Assembly (NCBI GenBank): GCA_006226425.1
Contig: SBGX01000031.1
Coordinates: forward strand, 124,001-188,000
DNA length: 64,000 nucleotides
Direction of reading: 5' to 3'
From: Bacteroidota bacterium
Lineage (GTDB): Bacteria > Bacteroidota > Bacteroidia > Flavobacteriales_D > Crocinitomicaceae
Position 1 is the stretch's first letter. Every line of letters starts with the position of its first letter. The notes beneath the pieces were generated by a model. It did not search any database. It saw only the letters and a list, made by a program, of their open reading frames with translations, and was not told the origin of the DNA. Below, piece by piece: positions 43,417 through 50,788 of the stretch. A program made the translations under genes and the position numbers.

Positions 43417-43920
43417 TTAGTTTAACAAGTCCAGATTAAACGAATCATAATACTTGGTCTCTGTCCCCGTCAACCATTTGGTCAGCAAGGTAATCTGCCC
43501 TGTATGATAGGAAAAATGCTCGATGACATGGATCATGGCCGAGAAACCGGTGGTTCGAAAGCCCTGAATCATCATTTCTTGCTGCAAACATTTGGGATCC
43601 ATTTCTCTTAAAGTCTGGCGGATATTCACTCGTAAATTCTCCAACAAAAAAATGAGATCTGATTTTCGAATATTGTCCTGTGGCCGAAACTCCTGCTGAC
43701 GATCTCTGTTATCCTCAACCCCTCCAATACCAGATAGCACCCATTGACGCGCATTGCCACACAAATGGATGACTAGATTTCCAATGGGGACCACCTGAGC
43801 GTTTGGTTGCTTCCAAAGTTGTTCTTCTTCAAGCATGGACAAGCACTTGAAAATTCGAACGTAACTCTCCTGAAATACTCTTTTCTCAAACTCAGCCACA
43901 AGGGCTTCTTTCGCTCCCAT
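43417..43920 (-). CDS. DinB-like four-helix protein
   Basis: A 167-residue protein starting at the ATG at 43920 (MGAKEALVAEFEKRVFQES); longer in-frame extensions would run through the tRNA gene. The helices carry the His triad expected for a DinB/YfiT-like metal site: one in GNLVIHLCGNARQW and two in HVIEHFSYHTGQI. Members include thiol transferases that use bacillithiol, which fits with bshB1 in this genome, but many have no known role. No promoter box is obvious. Confidence 0.8.
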   Translation of the reverse strand: MGAKEALVAEFEKRVFQESYVRIFKCLSMLEEEQLWKQPNAQVVPIGNLVIHLCGNARQWVLSGIGGVEDNRDRQQEFRPQDNIRKSDLIFLLENLRVNIRQTLREMDPKCLQQEMMIQGFRTTGFSAMIHVIEHFSYHTGQITLLTKWLTGTETKYYDSFNLDLLN

Positions 43921-43970
43921 AAGTAGTTTCTTTGCCGTTTTATTAAAGATACAAAAAAAAAATGTCTTTG

Positions 43971-44002
43971 TTGAAGCAGAAAAAGAAATTTGCCTATCTT
44001 TG
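43971..44002 (+). promoter_or_regulatory. Promoter of tRNA-His
   Basis: TTG (43971-43973), 21 bp, then TATCTTTG (43995-44002). The predicted start near 44006 precedes the mature 5' end by about 37 nt. Confidence 0.65.
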
Positions 44003-44042
44003 TGCACCAATTCCAAAAAACATGGTTGATTGGAATAAACAC

Positions 44043-44117
44043 GGTGGTTGTAGCTCAGTTGGTTAGAGCGCCGGATTGTGGTTCCGGAGGTCGTGGGTTC
44101 GAGACCCATCTTCCACC
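44043..44117 (+). tRNA. tRNA-His (GTG anticodon)
   Basis: A complete cloverleaf with the His-specific extra G at -1 (44043) facing discriminator C73 (44117). The D arm is 44053-44069, the anticodon GTG is at 44078-44080 on stem CCGGA/TCCGG, and the T arm is 44093-44109 with loop TTCGAGA. CCA is not encoded. The acceptor stem GTGGTTG pairs with CTTCCAC apart from two adjacent T-T positions (5-68 and 6-67). Its 3' half is repeated 160 bp downstream. Confidence 0.93.
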
Positions 44118-44118
44118 C

Positions 44119-44183
44119 TGAAAGCTTCACAGGAATGTGAGGCTTTTTTTGTGTACAATCGGCACTCTGCCTTCGCCCTCCCT
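44119..44183 (+). repeat. 65-bp direct repeat, copy 1
   Basis: The terminator hairpin and about 30 further bases are repeated in the same orientation at 46304-46368 with roughly ten differences. The two copies flank the AT-rich DUF6119 gene. Confidence 0.8.
44121..44150 (+). terminator. Terminator of tRNA-His (repeat copy 1)
   Basis: An 11-bp stem (AAAGCTTCACA / TGTGAGGCTTT, one G-T pair), GGAA loop, and a run of seven T. It ends the tRNA-His transcript and is part of a 65-bp segment repeated at 46304. Confidence 0.85.
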
Positions 44184-44240
44184 CACAATAAGATCTTTCA
44201 GATCCTTGTTCGGTCTTCACCATGCTACGCATGATTCTTA

Positions 44241-44279
44241 GTTCCGGAGGTCGTGGGTTCGAGACCTGCCTTATACCCT
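44241..44279 (+). pseudogene. tRNA-His 3'-half fragment
   Basis: Bases 44241-44266 are identical to 44081-44106 of tRNA-His (from the base after the anticodon through most of the T arm). The following bases keep a degraded likeness to the acceptor strand (CCTTATACCCTT against TCTTCCACCCTG). There is no 5' half, so no functional tRNA can form. It looks like an attachment-site scar or the remains of a second tandem tRNA-His. Confidence 0.75.
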
Positions 44280-44369
44280 TAAGTTTTTTTACCCTCAATA
44301 TTGATTCAATTCAAACCATATCATACTTGACATAGAAACGCTATCAAGTAGAGATTCAAATCTACCAGT

Positions 44370-46148
44370 TCACTCTCTATAAATTTTAGAGATGGACATT
44401 CTAATATCCTTAGCCTTAAGAGTATAATAAGTATGTAAAATAGATATCTTCGCTATTGATGATTTGGTAGACTTTATTTCTTCCAAAATTTCGTGTTTCC
44501 CTGTTGTTTTTTTCTTAGTTGCATAGGCAAATACGAACCTAAGACTATCCTTTTTTAAATAGTTGTTTTTAAATTCATCAAAACCAATTCTTCTACCTCC
44601 ATTCCTTTCAGAGAATTTGATTACGCGCTCAAAATAATTCTTGATTGCCGGTTGCTCAAAATCGGAAATCCTGACTTCCGAGATAACTTTGGCACTATTA
44701 AGAATTTGACTTTGAAGAACTCTTAAATTCCGATCAAGACCATTCTTAACATGGTAAATAATCATTTCAGTTTCATTACTAGAAATAAAATCTGCCAATT
44801 CAATGTTCCTATATTTAATCGTATCCCCCATAATTCCCGAATCAAATTTAGACAACAATGATCTATTATAATCTTCTTCGTAATCCGATTCATCAGATTT
44901 CCAATCAGGTAATTCTATTAGATCTATCCTTTCGAACATACTATCTAGTCTGGAATTTAGGTTGCTAACAAAATTCGAAGAATAAGTGTACCAAATGTTC
45001 TCAAACTTAATATAACGGGTATTATTAAACTCTACTTCACCGGACAACCATTCTGACAATTTTCTATCTGAAATCTCTGTGCCAACATCTTCATTTTTGA
45101 TAATTGTCCTCATCCTAGTTATCCATTCCACAAATGTGTCAAATCTGATAGAGGAAGTATCTACGTTAAACGGACGAAGCAATGTTTTCAGATAGATCTT
45201 TTGATTTGTGTTAACATTAAATCGCTCCCTACCCCTCTGCAAATAAATTACAGAACTATTCAAATATTCAATTAGGGAAGGATGGAATATTTCCGTATCA
45301 AGTTTTGGAGAGTTTAAATCGTTATAGTACTGCTTAAATAGCATCTCATTTAGAACACTTTCTAACTCTCTGTCTCTAAACTTTTCTGGCTCGACTACAA
45401 AAGATGATAATTCTTTATACCTTACATTTCTAAAGGGATTAATTTCAAATCCTGGTTCCACTTCTACCTTCAACAATTTGGATAGCCTAGAAATTCTATT
45501 CAAAATGGTTTCCAAATTAATAGAAGTGTCTATTTTGAAGCCAGCCTCGCCTTTAACCAGTAGTTTCTTTCTTTCCGTCTGAACTCCCAATCTAGAAAGT
45601 GCTTTTTCGTCAATAAATGCCTCCAATCCTCTATAAAATTTTCCAAAATCATCATTATCATGAAATACAAAATCAGACCTAAAGAATCTACTAGAGGCTA
45701 GTTCTATTCCCACGAACCCCCTCTCTGATAAAGATCGAATTTCAGTTTTATTAGGATCAATCAATCTCTCTACTATACTAAATCCAAAATCATAGTCAAC
45801 TATCTCCTCAATTATTCTATACGAGTGCCCTCCTGTGATAACGAAAATTTCCGTATATGAAAAAAAGAACATTAAAAGTGCATAATTTTTATTTTTTACT
45901 TCCTGTAATTGATTAGATTTAGCAGCTTCTCTTGATATTCTTAACCAAGAGGGCGGTTTAAAACTCGGACTGTTAATATATTGTAGTATTTGAAATTCTC
46001 CTGCTACTGAATCACTTTCAACAAGATCGTATTTAAGTCCATGCTCAGCATTATAATTGTTCATGAATGTTTCGATAAACTGTTTGGTTTCACCAGTCTT
46101 GAACATTCTACTATTTACTCGAAAAATTTTGGGGCTATATGATGACAT
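44370..46148 (-). CDS. DUF6119 (TIGR04141) sporadically distributed protein
   Basis: A 592-residue protein starting at the ATG at 46148; a TTG two codons upstream lies in the -7 box. The pattern fits DUF6119/TIGR04141: KPPSWL (64-69), a strand pair FFFSYTEIFVITGGHSYR with GGHSYR at 106-111, YDFGFSIVERLIDPNK, a long helical middle, then YEEDYN (423-428), IELADFISS, YHVK (465-468) with a Gln-containing segment VLQSQILNSAKV, and a final FVFAYATKK strand. The family has no established biochemical function and is known for patchy occurrence. Codon use is AT-rich, unlike all neighbours, and it stands alone beside tRNA-His. A role in defence against mobile elements is inference from context. Confidence 0.75.
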   Translation of the reverse strand: MSSYSPKIFRVNSRMFKTGETKQFIETFMNNYNAEHGLKYDLVESDSVAGEFQILQYINSPSFKPPSWLRISREAAKSNQLQEVKNKNYALLMFFFSYTEIFVITGGHSYRIIEEIVDYDFGFSIVERLIDPNKTEIRSLSERGFVGIELASSRFFRSDFVFHDNDDFGKFYRGLEAFIDEKALSRLGVQTERKKLLVKGEAGFKIDTSINLETILNRISRLSKLLKVEVEPGFEINPFRNVRYKELSSFVVEPEKFRDRELESVLNEMLFKQYYNDLNSPKLDTEIFHPSLIEYLNSSVIYLQRGRERFNVNTNQKIYLKTLLRPFNVDTSSIRFDTFVEWITRMRTIIKNEDVGTEISDRKLSEWLSGEVEFNNTRYIKFENIWYTYSSNFVSNLNSRLDSMFERIDLIELPDWKSDESDYEEDYNRSLLSKFDSGIMGDTIKYRNIELADFISSNETEMIIYHVKNGLDRNLRVLQSQILNSAKVISEVRISDFEQPAIKNYFERVIKFSERNGGRRIGFDEFKNNYLKKDSLRFVFAYATKKKTTGKHEILEEIKSTKSSIAKISILHTYYTLKAKDIRMSISKIYRE

Positions 46149-46151
46149 TCT

Positions 46152-46182
46152 CAAACTTAAATAGTCAAACAGAATTTATCAA
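46152..46182 (-). promoter_or_regulatory. Promoter of the DUF6119 gene, leaderless arrangement
   Basis: On the minus strand TTG (46180-46182), 20 bp, then TAAGTTTG (46152-46159). With the usual four-base step the transcript would start at 46148, the A of the ATG itself, so the mRNA may have no leader. Confidence 0.65.
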
Positions 46183-46198
46183 TACGTATTAACACCCT

Positions 46199-46214
46199 AT
46201 TTACTATAGTAAAT
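46199..46214. promoter_or_regulatory. Perfect 16-bp palindrome upstream of the DUF6119 promoter
   Basis: ATTTACTATAGTAAAT is a perfect inverted repeat, 16 bp upstream of the -33 element. It has the form of an operator or activator site for a dimeric DNA-binding protein. No regulator is encoded in the island. Confidence 0.5.
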
Positions 46215-46605
46215 CTGCCTTGACCACATAAAAACAGAAACGAGATAAGAAATTTTGAATTTCCTTCCTCGTCAAACTCGTACAAATTGGCTAACCACCT
46301 CATTGAAAGCTTCACAGAAATGTGAGGCTTTTTTTATGCTCAATCGGCGCTCTTCCTGCACGCTCCCTTTTTTATTCAGACTTTACCCATCAAAAAACCG
46401 CCATTTCCTACCATTTAATAATTGAAAGTAGTCATACATCAATTAAAGGCTTCTTGCACTTTCCCAATGCAACAGTATTATGTAGTTTTGTAATGATTAA
46501 GAAAATTGGTTTCATAATTGTTTGACAACATTTAACGTAAACGTCACTTTCAATTAAACCCGATACGACTTTAGAATTCATCATGCAAATAGTCGTTGCA
46601 AAGAA
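46215..46605. other. Gene-free region between the island and the TetR operon
   Basis: Apart from the repeat copy at 46304-46368 I find no convincing gene here. The possible reading frame at 46322-46525 has no family features and runs through the terminator. A -7-like TAGTTTTG at 46483-46490 is the only promoter-like site and would direct a short RNA towards the terminator at 46607. Confidence 0.5.
46304..46368 (+). repeat. 65-bp direct repeat, copy 2
   Basis: Second copy of the segment at 44119-44183, with the same 11-bp terminator stem (46306-46331), GAAA loop and seven T. The bases just before it (CTAACCACCTCATTG) retain only a slight likeness to the tRNA 3' end, so the copy now follows no tRNA. 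Confidence 0.8.
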
Positions 46606-46634
46606 GCCCGATCCAAACAAGGATCGGGTTTTTT
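46494..46634 (+). ncRNA. Candidate small RNA
   Basis: A plus-strand TAGTTTTG box (46483-46490) predicts a start near 46494, and a strong intrinsic terminator ends at 46634, giving an RNA of about 140 nt. It contains no real reading frame. No -33 element is clear and I do not recognise the RNA; it could equally be intergenic sequence with a leftover terminator. Confidence 0.25.
46607..46634 (+). terminator. Strong intrinsic terminator before the TetR gene
   Basis: An 8-bp perfect stem CCCGATCC / GGATCGGG, loop AAACAA, followed by six T. No annotated plus-strand gene ends here. Confidence 0.85.
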
Positions 46635-46663
46635 ATGCATTTAACATTTTTTTGAAATAAAAA

Positions 46664-46696
46664 TTTGCAAAATAGATAGTATTACTATTATATTTG
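46664..46696 (+). promoter_or_regulatory. Promoter of the TetR-ABC-HlyD-TolC operon
   Basis: TTTG (46664-46667), 21 bp, then TATATTTG (46689-46696): a near-ideal Bacteroidota promoter. The predicted start near 46700 lies 14 nt before the TTG start codon. A regulator acting on its own operon would bind around here. Confidence 0.75.
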
Positions 46697-46713
46697 TAAG
46701 CAAAATAACTTAA

Positions 46714-47385
46714 TTGAATTTTCAAAGCAACATAAGTATCCTCGTAAATGAACAGGTTTATCTGAAATCTCCTGAGTCCAGTAAGCTTGGCCAAAAGATT
46801 ATTAGAGGAAGTATTGACCTGATCGATGAACTCGGCTTTGAAGATTTCACGTTTAAAAAACTGGCTTCTTCCATTCAATCCACAGAGGCATCGATTTACC
46901 GCTATTTTGAGAGCAAACACCACTTATTGGTCTACCTGGTTCTTTGGTACTGGGGCTGGCTGGAGTACCGCATGCATCTGCGCCTGGCGAACATCGAAAA
47001 CCCCAAAGAAAGACTGAAGCGGGCCGTCAGTGTCCTTACTGAAAAAATCACCGAAGATTCCAATTTCTCACAGATCAATGAAGTGAAATTAAATCGGATT
47101 GTGATCTCTGAGGCCTCCAAAATTTACCTCAACAAAAAGGTAGATAGCGAAAATGAACTGGGCTTCTTCCTGCCCTATAAAAGACTGGTGGCACTGGTTT
47201 CTGACATTATCACAGAAATCAACCCGGATTTCAAATACCCGCACATGCTTGTTTCGACTGTTATTGAGGGGGCGAATCACCAACACTTTTTTGCTGAGCA
47301 CCTCCCTCGATTAACAGACTGCTGCGACGACGAGGACGCCATCTCTCATTTTTACCAGGAACTTGTTTTAAACGAAATTAAATGA
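46714..47385 (+). CDS. TetR family transcriptional regulator
   Basis: A 223-residue regulator. The N-terminal helix-turn-helix (about residues 23-70) reads KLGQKIIRGSIDLIDELGFEDFTFKKLASSIQSTEASIYRYFESKHHLL, the standard TetR form, and the remaining helices form a ligand or partner domain. The start is TTG at 46714, as no ATG lies between the promoter and the HTH. Its stop overlaps the ATG of the next gene (ATGA). As the first gene of an export operon it most likely controls that operon; its ligand is unknown. Confidence 0.9.
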   Translation: MNFQSNISILVNEQVYLKSPESSKLGQKIIRGSIDLIDELGFEDFTFKKLASSIQSTEASIYRYFESKHHLLVYLVLWYWGWLEYRMHLRLANIENPKERLKRAVSVLTEKITEDSNFSQINEVKLNRIVISEASKIYLNKKVDSENELGFFLPYKRLVALVSDIITEINPDFKYPHMLVSTVIEGANHQHFFAEHLPRLTDCCDDEDAISHFYQELVLNEIK

Positions 47386-47702
47386 GTCGTCCATCCACAT
47401 ACACGAACTGGAACTGGTCACGCTTACTCATGGCCCTTTCGCTGCTTTTGATTCTTTCATTTAAATTGACTTATCAAAGTGTCTCCTTCTTTCAGGAAAC
47501 CATTGAATGGCAATTAGAGGCACAGGATGACATCAATGATGGAGAAGAATCGGAGGAATCTGACTGGGAAGCAATTGCCCCATCTATTTCTTTCAAAGAG
47601 AAGCAACTGATCGAAAAGATTCGGTGTTCAAACACCAAAGATCAATTCACTTCTATTCACTTCCATTCAAGTATTCCTACCCCTCCTCCCGAACAGATAT
47701 AG
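47382..47702 (+). CDS. Small single-span membrane protein in an export operon
   Basis: A 106-residue protein with no recognised family. It has a short polar N terminus, one membrane helix at about residues 14-31 (LLMALSLLLILSFKLTY), and an acidic exterior segment (DDINDGEESEESDW) followed by a Pro-rich end. The ATG overlaps the TetR stop, and the ABC gene follows after 54 bp. It may be an accessory subunit or a small regulator of the exporter; this is inference from position only. Confidence 0.6.
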   Translation: MSRPSTYTNWNWSRLLMALSLLLILSFKLTYQSVSFFQETIEWQLEAQDDINDGEESEESDWEAIAPSISFKEKQLIEKIRCSNTKDQFTSIHFHSSIPTPPPEQI

Positions 47703-47756
47703 TTTTCCAGTGATTCAGGCCCCTCGGGCCACCGTAATTCATTTAACTCAAAAATT

Positions 47757-49433
47757 ATGTCTAACAATACCATGAGTCCGGTACAGCGTTTCTGGGCACT
47801 TATCAAACCGGATCAAAAAGAGATCCAAAACGTTTACTTGTACGCCTTGTTTTCCGGATTGGTTAACCTCAGTCTTCCAATTGGAATCCAAGCCATCGTG
47901 AACCTTATTCAGGGTGGACAGATCAGTACCTCCTGGATCGTCCTGGTCAGTTTTGTCATTCTGGGAATTCTGGCAGCCGGGATCATGCAGGTACAGCAGT
48001 TGAAGATCACCGAAATCCTTCAACAGAAGATTTTCGCAAGAGCCAGTCTGGAATTTGCCTATCGTATGCCACGCATCAAATTGGAAGCGCTCTATCGGCA
48101 CTACGCTCCGGAACTGATGAATCGTTTCTTTGACGTAATTTCTGTTCAGAAAGGACTCTCAAAAATGTTGATCGACTTCTCAACGGCTTCGATCCAGACG
48201 CTTTTTGGGCTACTCTTACTGTCCATGTACCATCCTTTCTTCATTGTATTCAGTTTGATTCTTATTGTACTCGCCTACACCATTTTCAGACTGACAGCGA
48301 AAAAAGGACTCAAAACGAGCCTGGAAGAATCCAAGCACAAGTACGAAGTCGCCCACTGGCTCGAAGAAATTGCCAGAACGGCCACCAGCTTCAAATTGGC
48401 CGGAATCACTGACCTGCCGATGAAAGGAGCCGATGAAAGAACCGAGCACTATATCCGTGCCAGAGAATCCCACTTCAAGGTGCTGGTGACCCAGTACTGG
48501 CTCATGATTGTCTTCAAGATTCTGGTAGCAGCAGGACTTTTGATCGTTGGGGGACTCCTCGTTTTCGATCAGCAAATGAACGTGGGTCAGTTCGTTGCGG
48601 CCGAAATCATTATTCTTTTGGTACTGAATTCCGTGGAAAAATTGATCCTGAGCTTTGAAACCGTCTATGATGTTCTAAGTTCCCTTGAAAAACTAGGACA
48701 GGTAAGTGACCTGGAGCTTGAGCAAAATGTTGGGATGGAAACTTCCTCCCTGGATGAAGCCGGTGCCATGAGCGTCGAGCTCAAAAACATTGATTTTTCC
48801 TACCCAGATGCACCTGAAGCAGTCTTCAAAAACTGTTCTTTGAATATCGAAGCAGGAAAACGAGTGCTGATTCGGGGAAATGGTGGAAAAGGCAAAAGCA
48901 GCTTGCTGTACCTGCTCTCAGGCCTCTTTACACCGCAAAAAGGAAGCATTCTTTACAATGATATTCCGGCAGGAAACCTGATTCCCGATCAATTGCGCTC
49001 ACGCATTGGAGACTGTCTGACCGAAGAACAGTTGTTCGAAGGAAGCATTCTCGACAATATCACCATGGGAAGGCCAAATGCCAAACTGGATCGCGTAAAA
49101 TGGGTCGTTGAGAAACTCGGACTTAAGGACTTTATCAGCTCCTTACCCAATGGGTATCAAAGCATTATCCGAAACCAGGGAAAACTCCTTTCGGGTGGCA
49201 TTGCCGACAAACTGATCCTGGCCAGAAGTATCGTGGATCAACCAAAACTGCTTCTGATTAAAGATCAATTCACTTCACTGAAAGGGAAGGAAAGAGAGGA
49301 CATTATGCGCTTTCTGTTTGATCGGGAAAACAATTGGACACTGGTCATTGTTTCACATGATCCGCAAGTGGAAAAACTCGTTGACATGATTGTGGAGGTC
49401 AGCGATCAACAATTAATCATTTCAAAAAAATAA
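47757..49433 (+). CDS. ABC exporter (type I secretion-like) with degenerate ATPase motifs
   Basis: A 558-residue fused permease-ATPase. Residues 1-320 hold six membrane helices of the type I ABC exporter fold, without an N-terminal peptidase domain. The nucleotide-binding domain (about 345-558) has Walker A GNGGKGKS (374-381), a signature LSGGI (478-482) and H-loop His534. The Q-loop Gln is Thr (Thr422 in GDCLTEEQLF), and the Walker B pair is Asp503-Gln504 (LLLIKDQFTS), where the catalytic base is normally Glu. It stands before HlyD and TolC genes, so it should power a tripartite exporter; ATP hydrolysis may be slow or need another base. Confidence 0.88.
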   Translation: MSNNTMSPVQRFWALIKPDQKEIQNVYLYALFSGLVNLSLPIGIQAIVNLIQGGQISTSWIVLVSFVILGILAAGIMQVQQLKITEILQQKIFARASLEFAYRMPRIKLEALYRHYAPELMNRFFDVISVQKGLSKMLIDFSTASIQTLFGLLLLSMYHPFFIVFSLILIVLAYTIFRLTAKKGLKTSLEESKHKYEVAHWLEEIARTATSFKLAGITDLPMKGADERTEHYIRARESHFKVLVTQYWLMIVFKILVAAGLLIVGGLLVFDQQMNVGQFVAAEIIILLVLNSVEKLILSFETVYDVLSSLEKLGQVSDLELEQNVGMETSSLDEAGAMSVELKNIDFSYPDAPEAVFKNCSLNIEAGKRVLIRGNGGKGKSSLLYLLSGLFTPQKGSILYNDIPAGNLIPDQLRSRIGDCLTEEQLFEGSILDNITMGRPNAKLDRVKWVVEKLGLKDFISSLPNGYQSIIRNQGKLLSGGIADKLILARSIVDQPKLLLIKDQFTSLKGKEREDIMRFLFDRENNWTLVIVSHDPQVEKLVDMIVEVSDQQLIISKK

Positions 49434-49435
49434 GC

Positions 49436-50788
49436 ATGCTAAATATTTCTCATAACAGAGTTTCCAAGGAAATTAGAGAGAAGCGTTTCTCTACCCTGGA
49501 GCGATTGGAAAAAAAGCGATCTGGACGCGTATTTAGAAGGCTCATTTTTTCAGTACTTGGGATTACACTCGTCATTCTATTTCTGCCGTGGACCCAGAAT
49601 ATCCGTTCCCATGGTAAAGTGACGACCTTACTTCCTGAGCAACGACCGCAACACCTCAATTCGATCATTGCCGGAAAGATTGAGAATTGGTATGTCCGGG
49701 AAGGAGATTTTGTCAAAAAGGGAGACACTGTCCTGAAAATTTCCGAAATCAAAGATGCATACTTCGATCCACAACTCCTGCAACGTACGGACCAGCAAAT
49801 CGATTTGAAAAATGCTTCCGTGAAAGCGTATGATGAAAAAATAAAGACCCAAAGTGATCAACAACAAAGCTTAAGACAACTTCGGGATGCAGCCATTTCT
49901 CAAATGAACATCGAGTTGCAGCAGACCCGATTAAAGGTACAAAATGATAGTATCTCCTACGAGGCAGCTAAAATCCAACTCAAAACAGCTGAATATCGTT
50001 TTCGGCGCCTGGACAGCCTCTATCAGGCGGGACTCAAATCACTGACAGATTTCGAAAGCCGAAATCTCAAATTACAAGAAACAAGAGCCAAAGAGATGGA
50101 AGCACGCAACAAATGGCTCAATAGTCAGAATGATCTCGAAAAACTGCGATTGAAGCAAGCGCAATTGAGGCAAAAATTCGACGCTGATTATGCCAAGATC
50201 CAGTCTGAAAAGATGAACAGCCTAACGAATCGCCTGACTGCCGAAACGGACATTAACAAATTGGAGAATCAGTACGCCAATTATCTGTTTCGACAGGGAC
50301 TTTATTTTATCACTGCGCCACAGGACGGCTACATAACTCAAACGATCTCTGCCGGAATCGGGGAAATCCTCAAGGAAGGGAGCAAAATACTCACGATCGT
50401 TCCTAAAAACTATGAACTGGCGGTCGAAATGTTTGTCGAGCCCATTGACCTCCCCCTCGTTCATCCAGGAAACGAAGTTCGGATCCAATTTGACGGATGG
50501 CCAGCCATAGTATTCTCCGGTTGGCCCAATGCCAGCCACGGAACTTTTGGAGGCAAGGTCTACGCCATCGATCGCCATATCAGTACAAATGGAAAATACC
50601 GTGTTTTGATCCAGGCTGACCCAAGTCAACCCACCTGGCCAGAAGCCTTACGTGTGGGAGCCGGAACTTCCAATATGCTACTGCTAAAAGATGTTCCGAT
50701 CTGGTACGAGCTCTGGCGAAAAATCAATGGATTCCCGCCGGAATATTATACCGGCAACAATTCTCAAAAAGCACAAGATGAAAAATAG
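49436..50788 (+). CDS. HlyD family periplasmic adaptor
   Basis: A 450-residue membrane fusion protein. A cytosolic basic start and a membrane helix (about 33-52) lead to the biotinyl-lipoyl-like segment IAGKIENWYVREGDFVKKGDTVLKI. A long coiled coil follows (about 100-285), rich in Gln, Lys and Glu, then the returning lipoyl half with APQDGYITQTISAGIGEILKEGSKILTIVP and beta-barrel strands. It bridges the ABC exporter and the TolC channel. It begins 2 bp after the ABC gene and overlaps the TolC gene by 11 bp. Confidence 0.92.
   Translation: MLNISHNRVSKEIREKRFSTLERLEKKRSGRVFRRLIFSVLGITLVILFLPWTQNIRSHGKVTTLLPEQRPQHLNSIIAGKIENWYVREGDFVKKGDTVLKISEIKDAYFDPQLLQRTDQQIDLKNASVKAYDEKIKTQSDQQQSLRQLRDAAISQMNIELQQTRLKVQNDSISYEAAKIQLKTAEYRFRRLDSLYQAGLKSLTDFESRNLKLQETRAKEMEARNKWLNSQNDLEKLRLKQAQLRQKFDADYAKIQSEKMNSLTNRLTAETDINKLENQYANYLFRQGLYFITAPQDGYITQTISAGIGEILKEGSKILTIVPKNYELAVEMFVEPIDLPLVHPGNEVRIQFDGWPAIVFSGWPNASHGTFGGKVYAIDRHISTNGKYRVLIQADPSQPTWPEALRVGAGTSNMLLLKDVPIWYELWRKINGFPPEYYTGNNSQKAQDEK

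Larger units (their letters stand above)
44118..46303. mobile_element. Small AT-rich island beside tRNA-His
   Basis: The segment lies directly after an intact tRNA-His, holds a tRNA-His 3' fragment and one gene of strikingly lower G+C (17 of 60 bases at 44521-44580, against 31 of 60 at 43021-43080), and is bounded by the two copies of the terminator repeat. Together these features suggest integration at, or recombination around, a tRNA gene. No integrase or transposase is present, so the exact element ends and mechanism are inference. Confidence 0.55.

Noticed and set aside
43921-44298. Extension of the DinB-like frame upstream through the tRNA-His gene
   Set aside because: The added residues are the translation of the tRNA, its terminator and the tRNA fragment; the family start is at 43920.
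44327-44350. CTTGA...TCAAG inverted repeat as terminator of the DUF6119 gene
   Set aside because: The stem is bulged and no T tract follows on the minus strand; left unassigned.
46322-46525. 67-codon plus-strand frame in the repeat/intergenic region
   Set aside because: It begins inside the terminator repeat, shows no family pattern and has no promoter; the only promoter-like box lies near its end.
47718-47730. GGCCC-CTC-GGGCC hairpin between the small membrane gene and the ABC gene, as a terminator
   Set aside because: Three-base loop and no T tract; it lies inside an evident operon. It could at most affect RNA stability.
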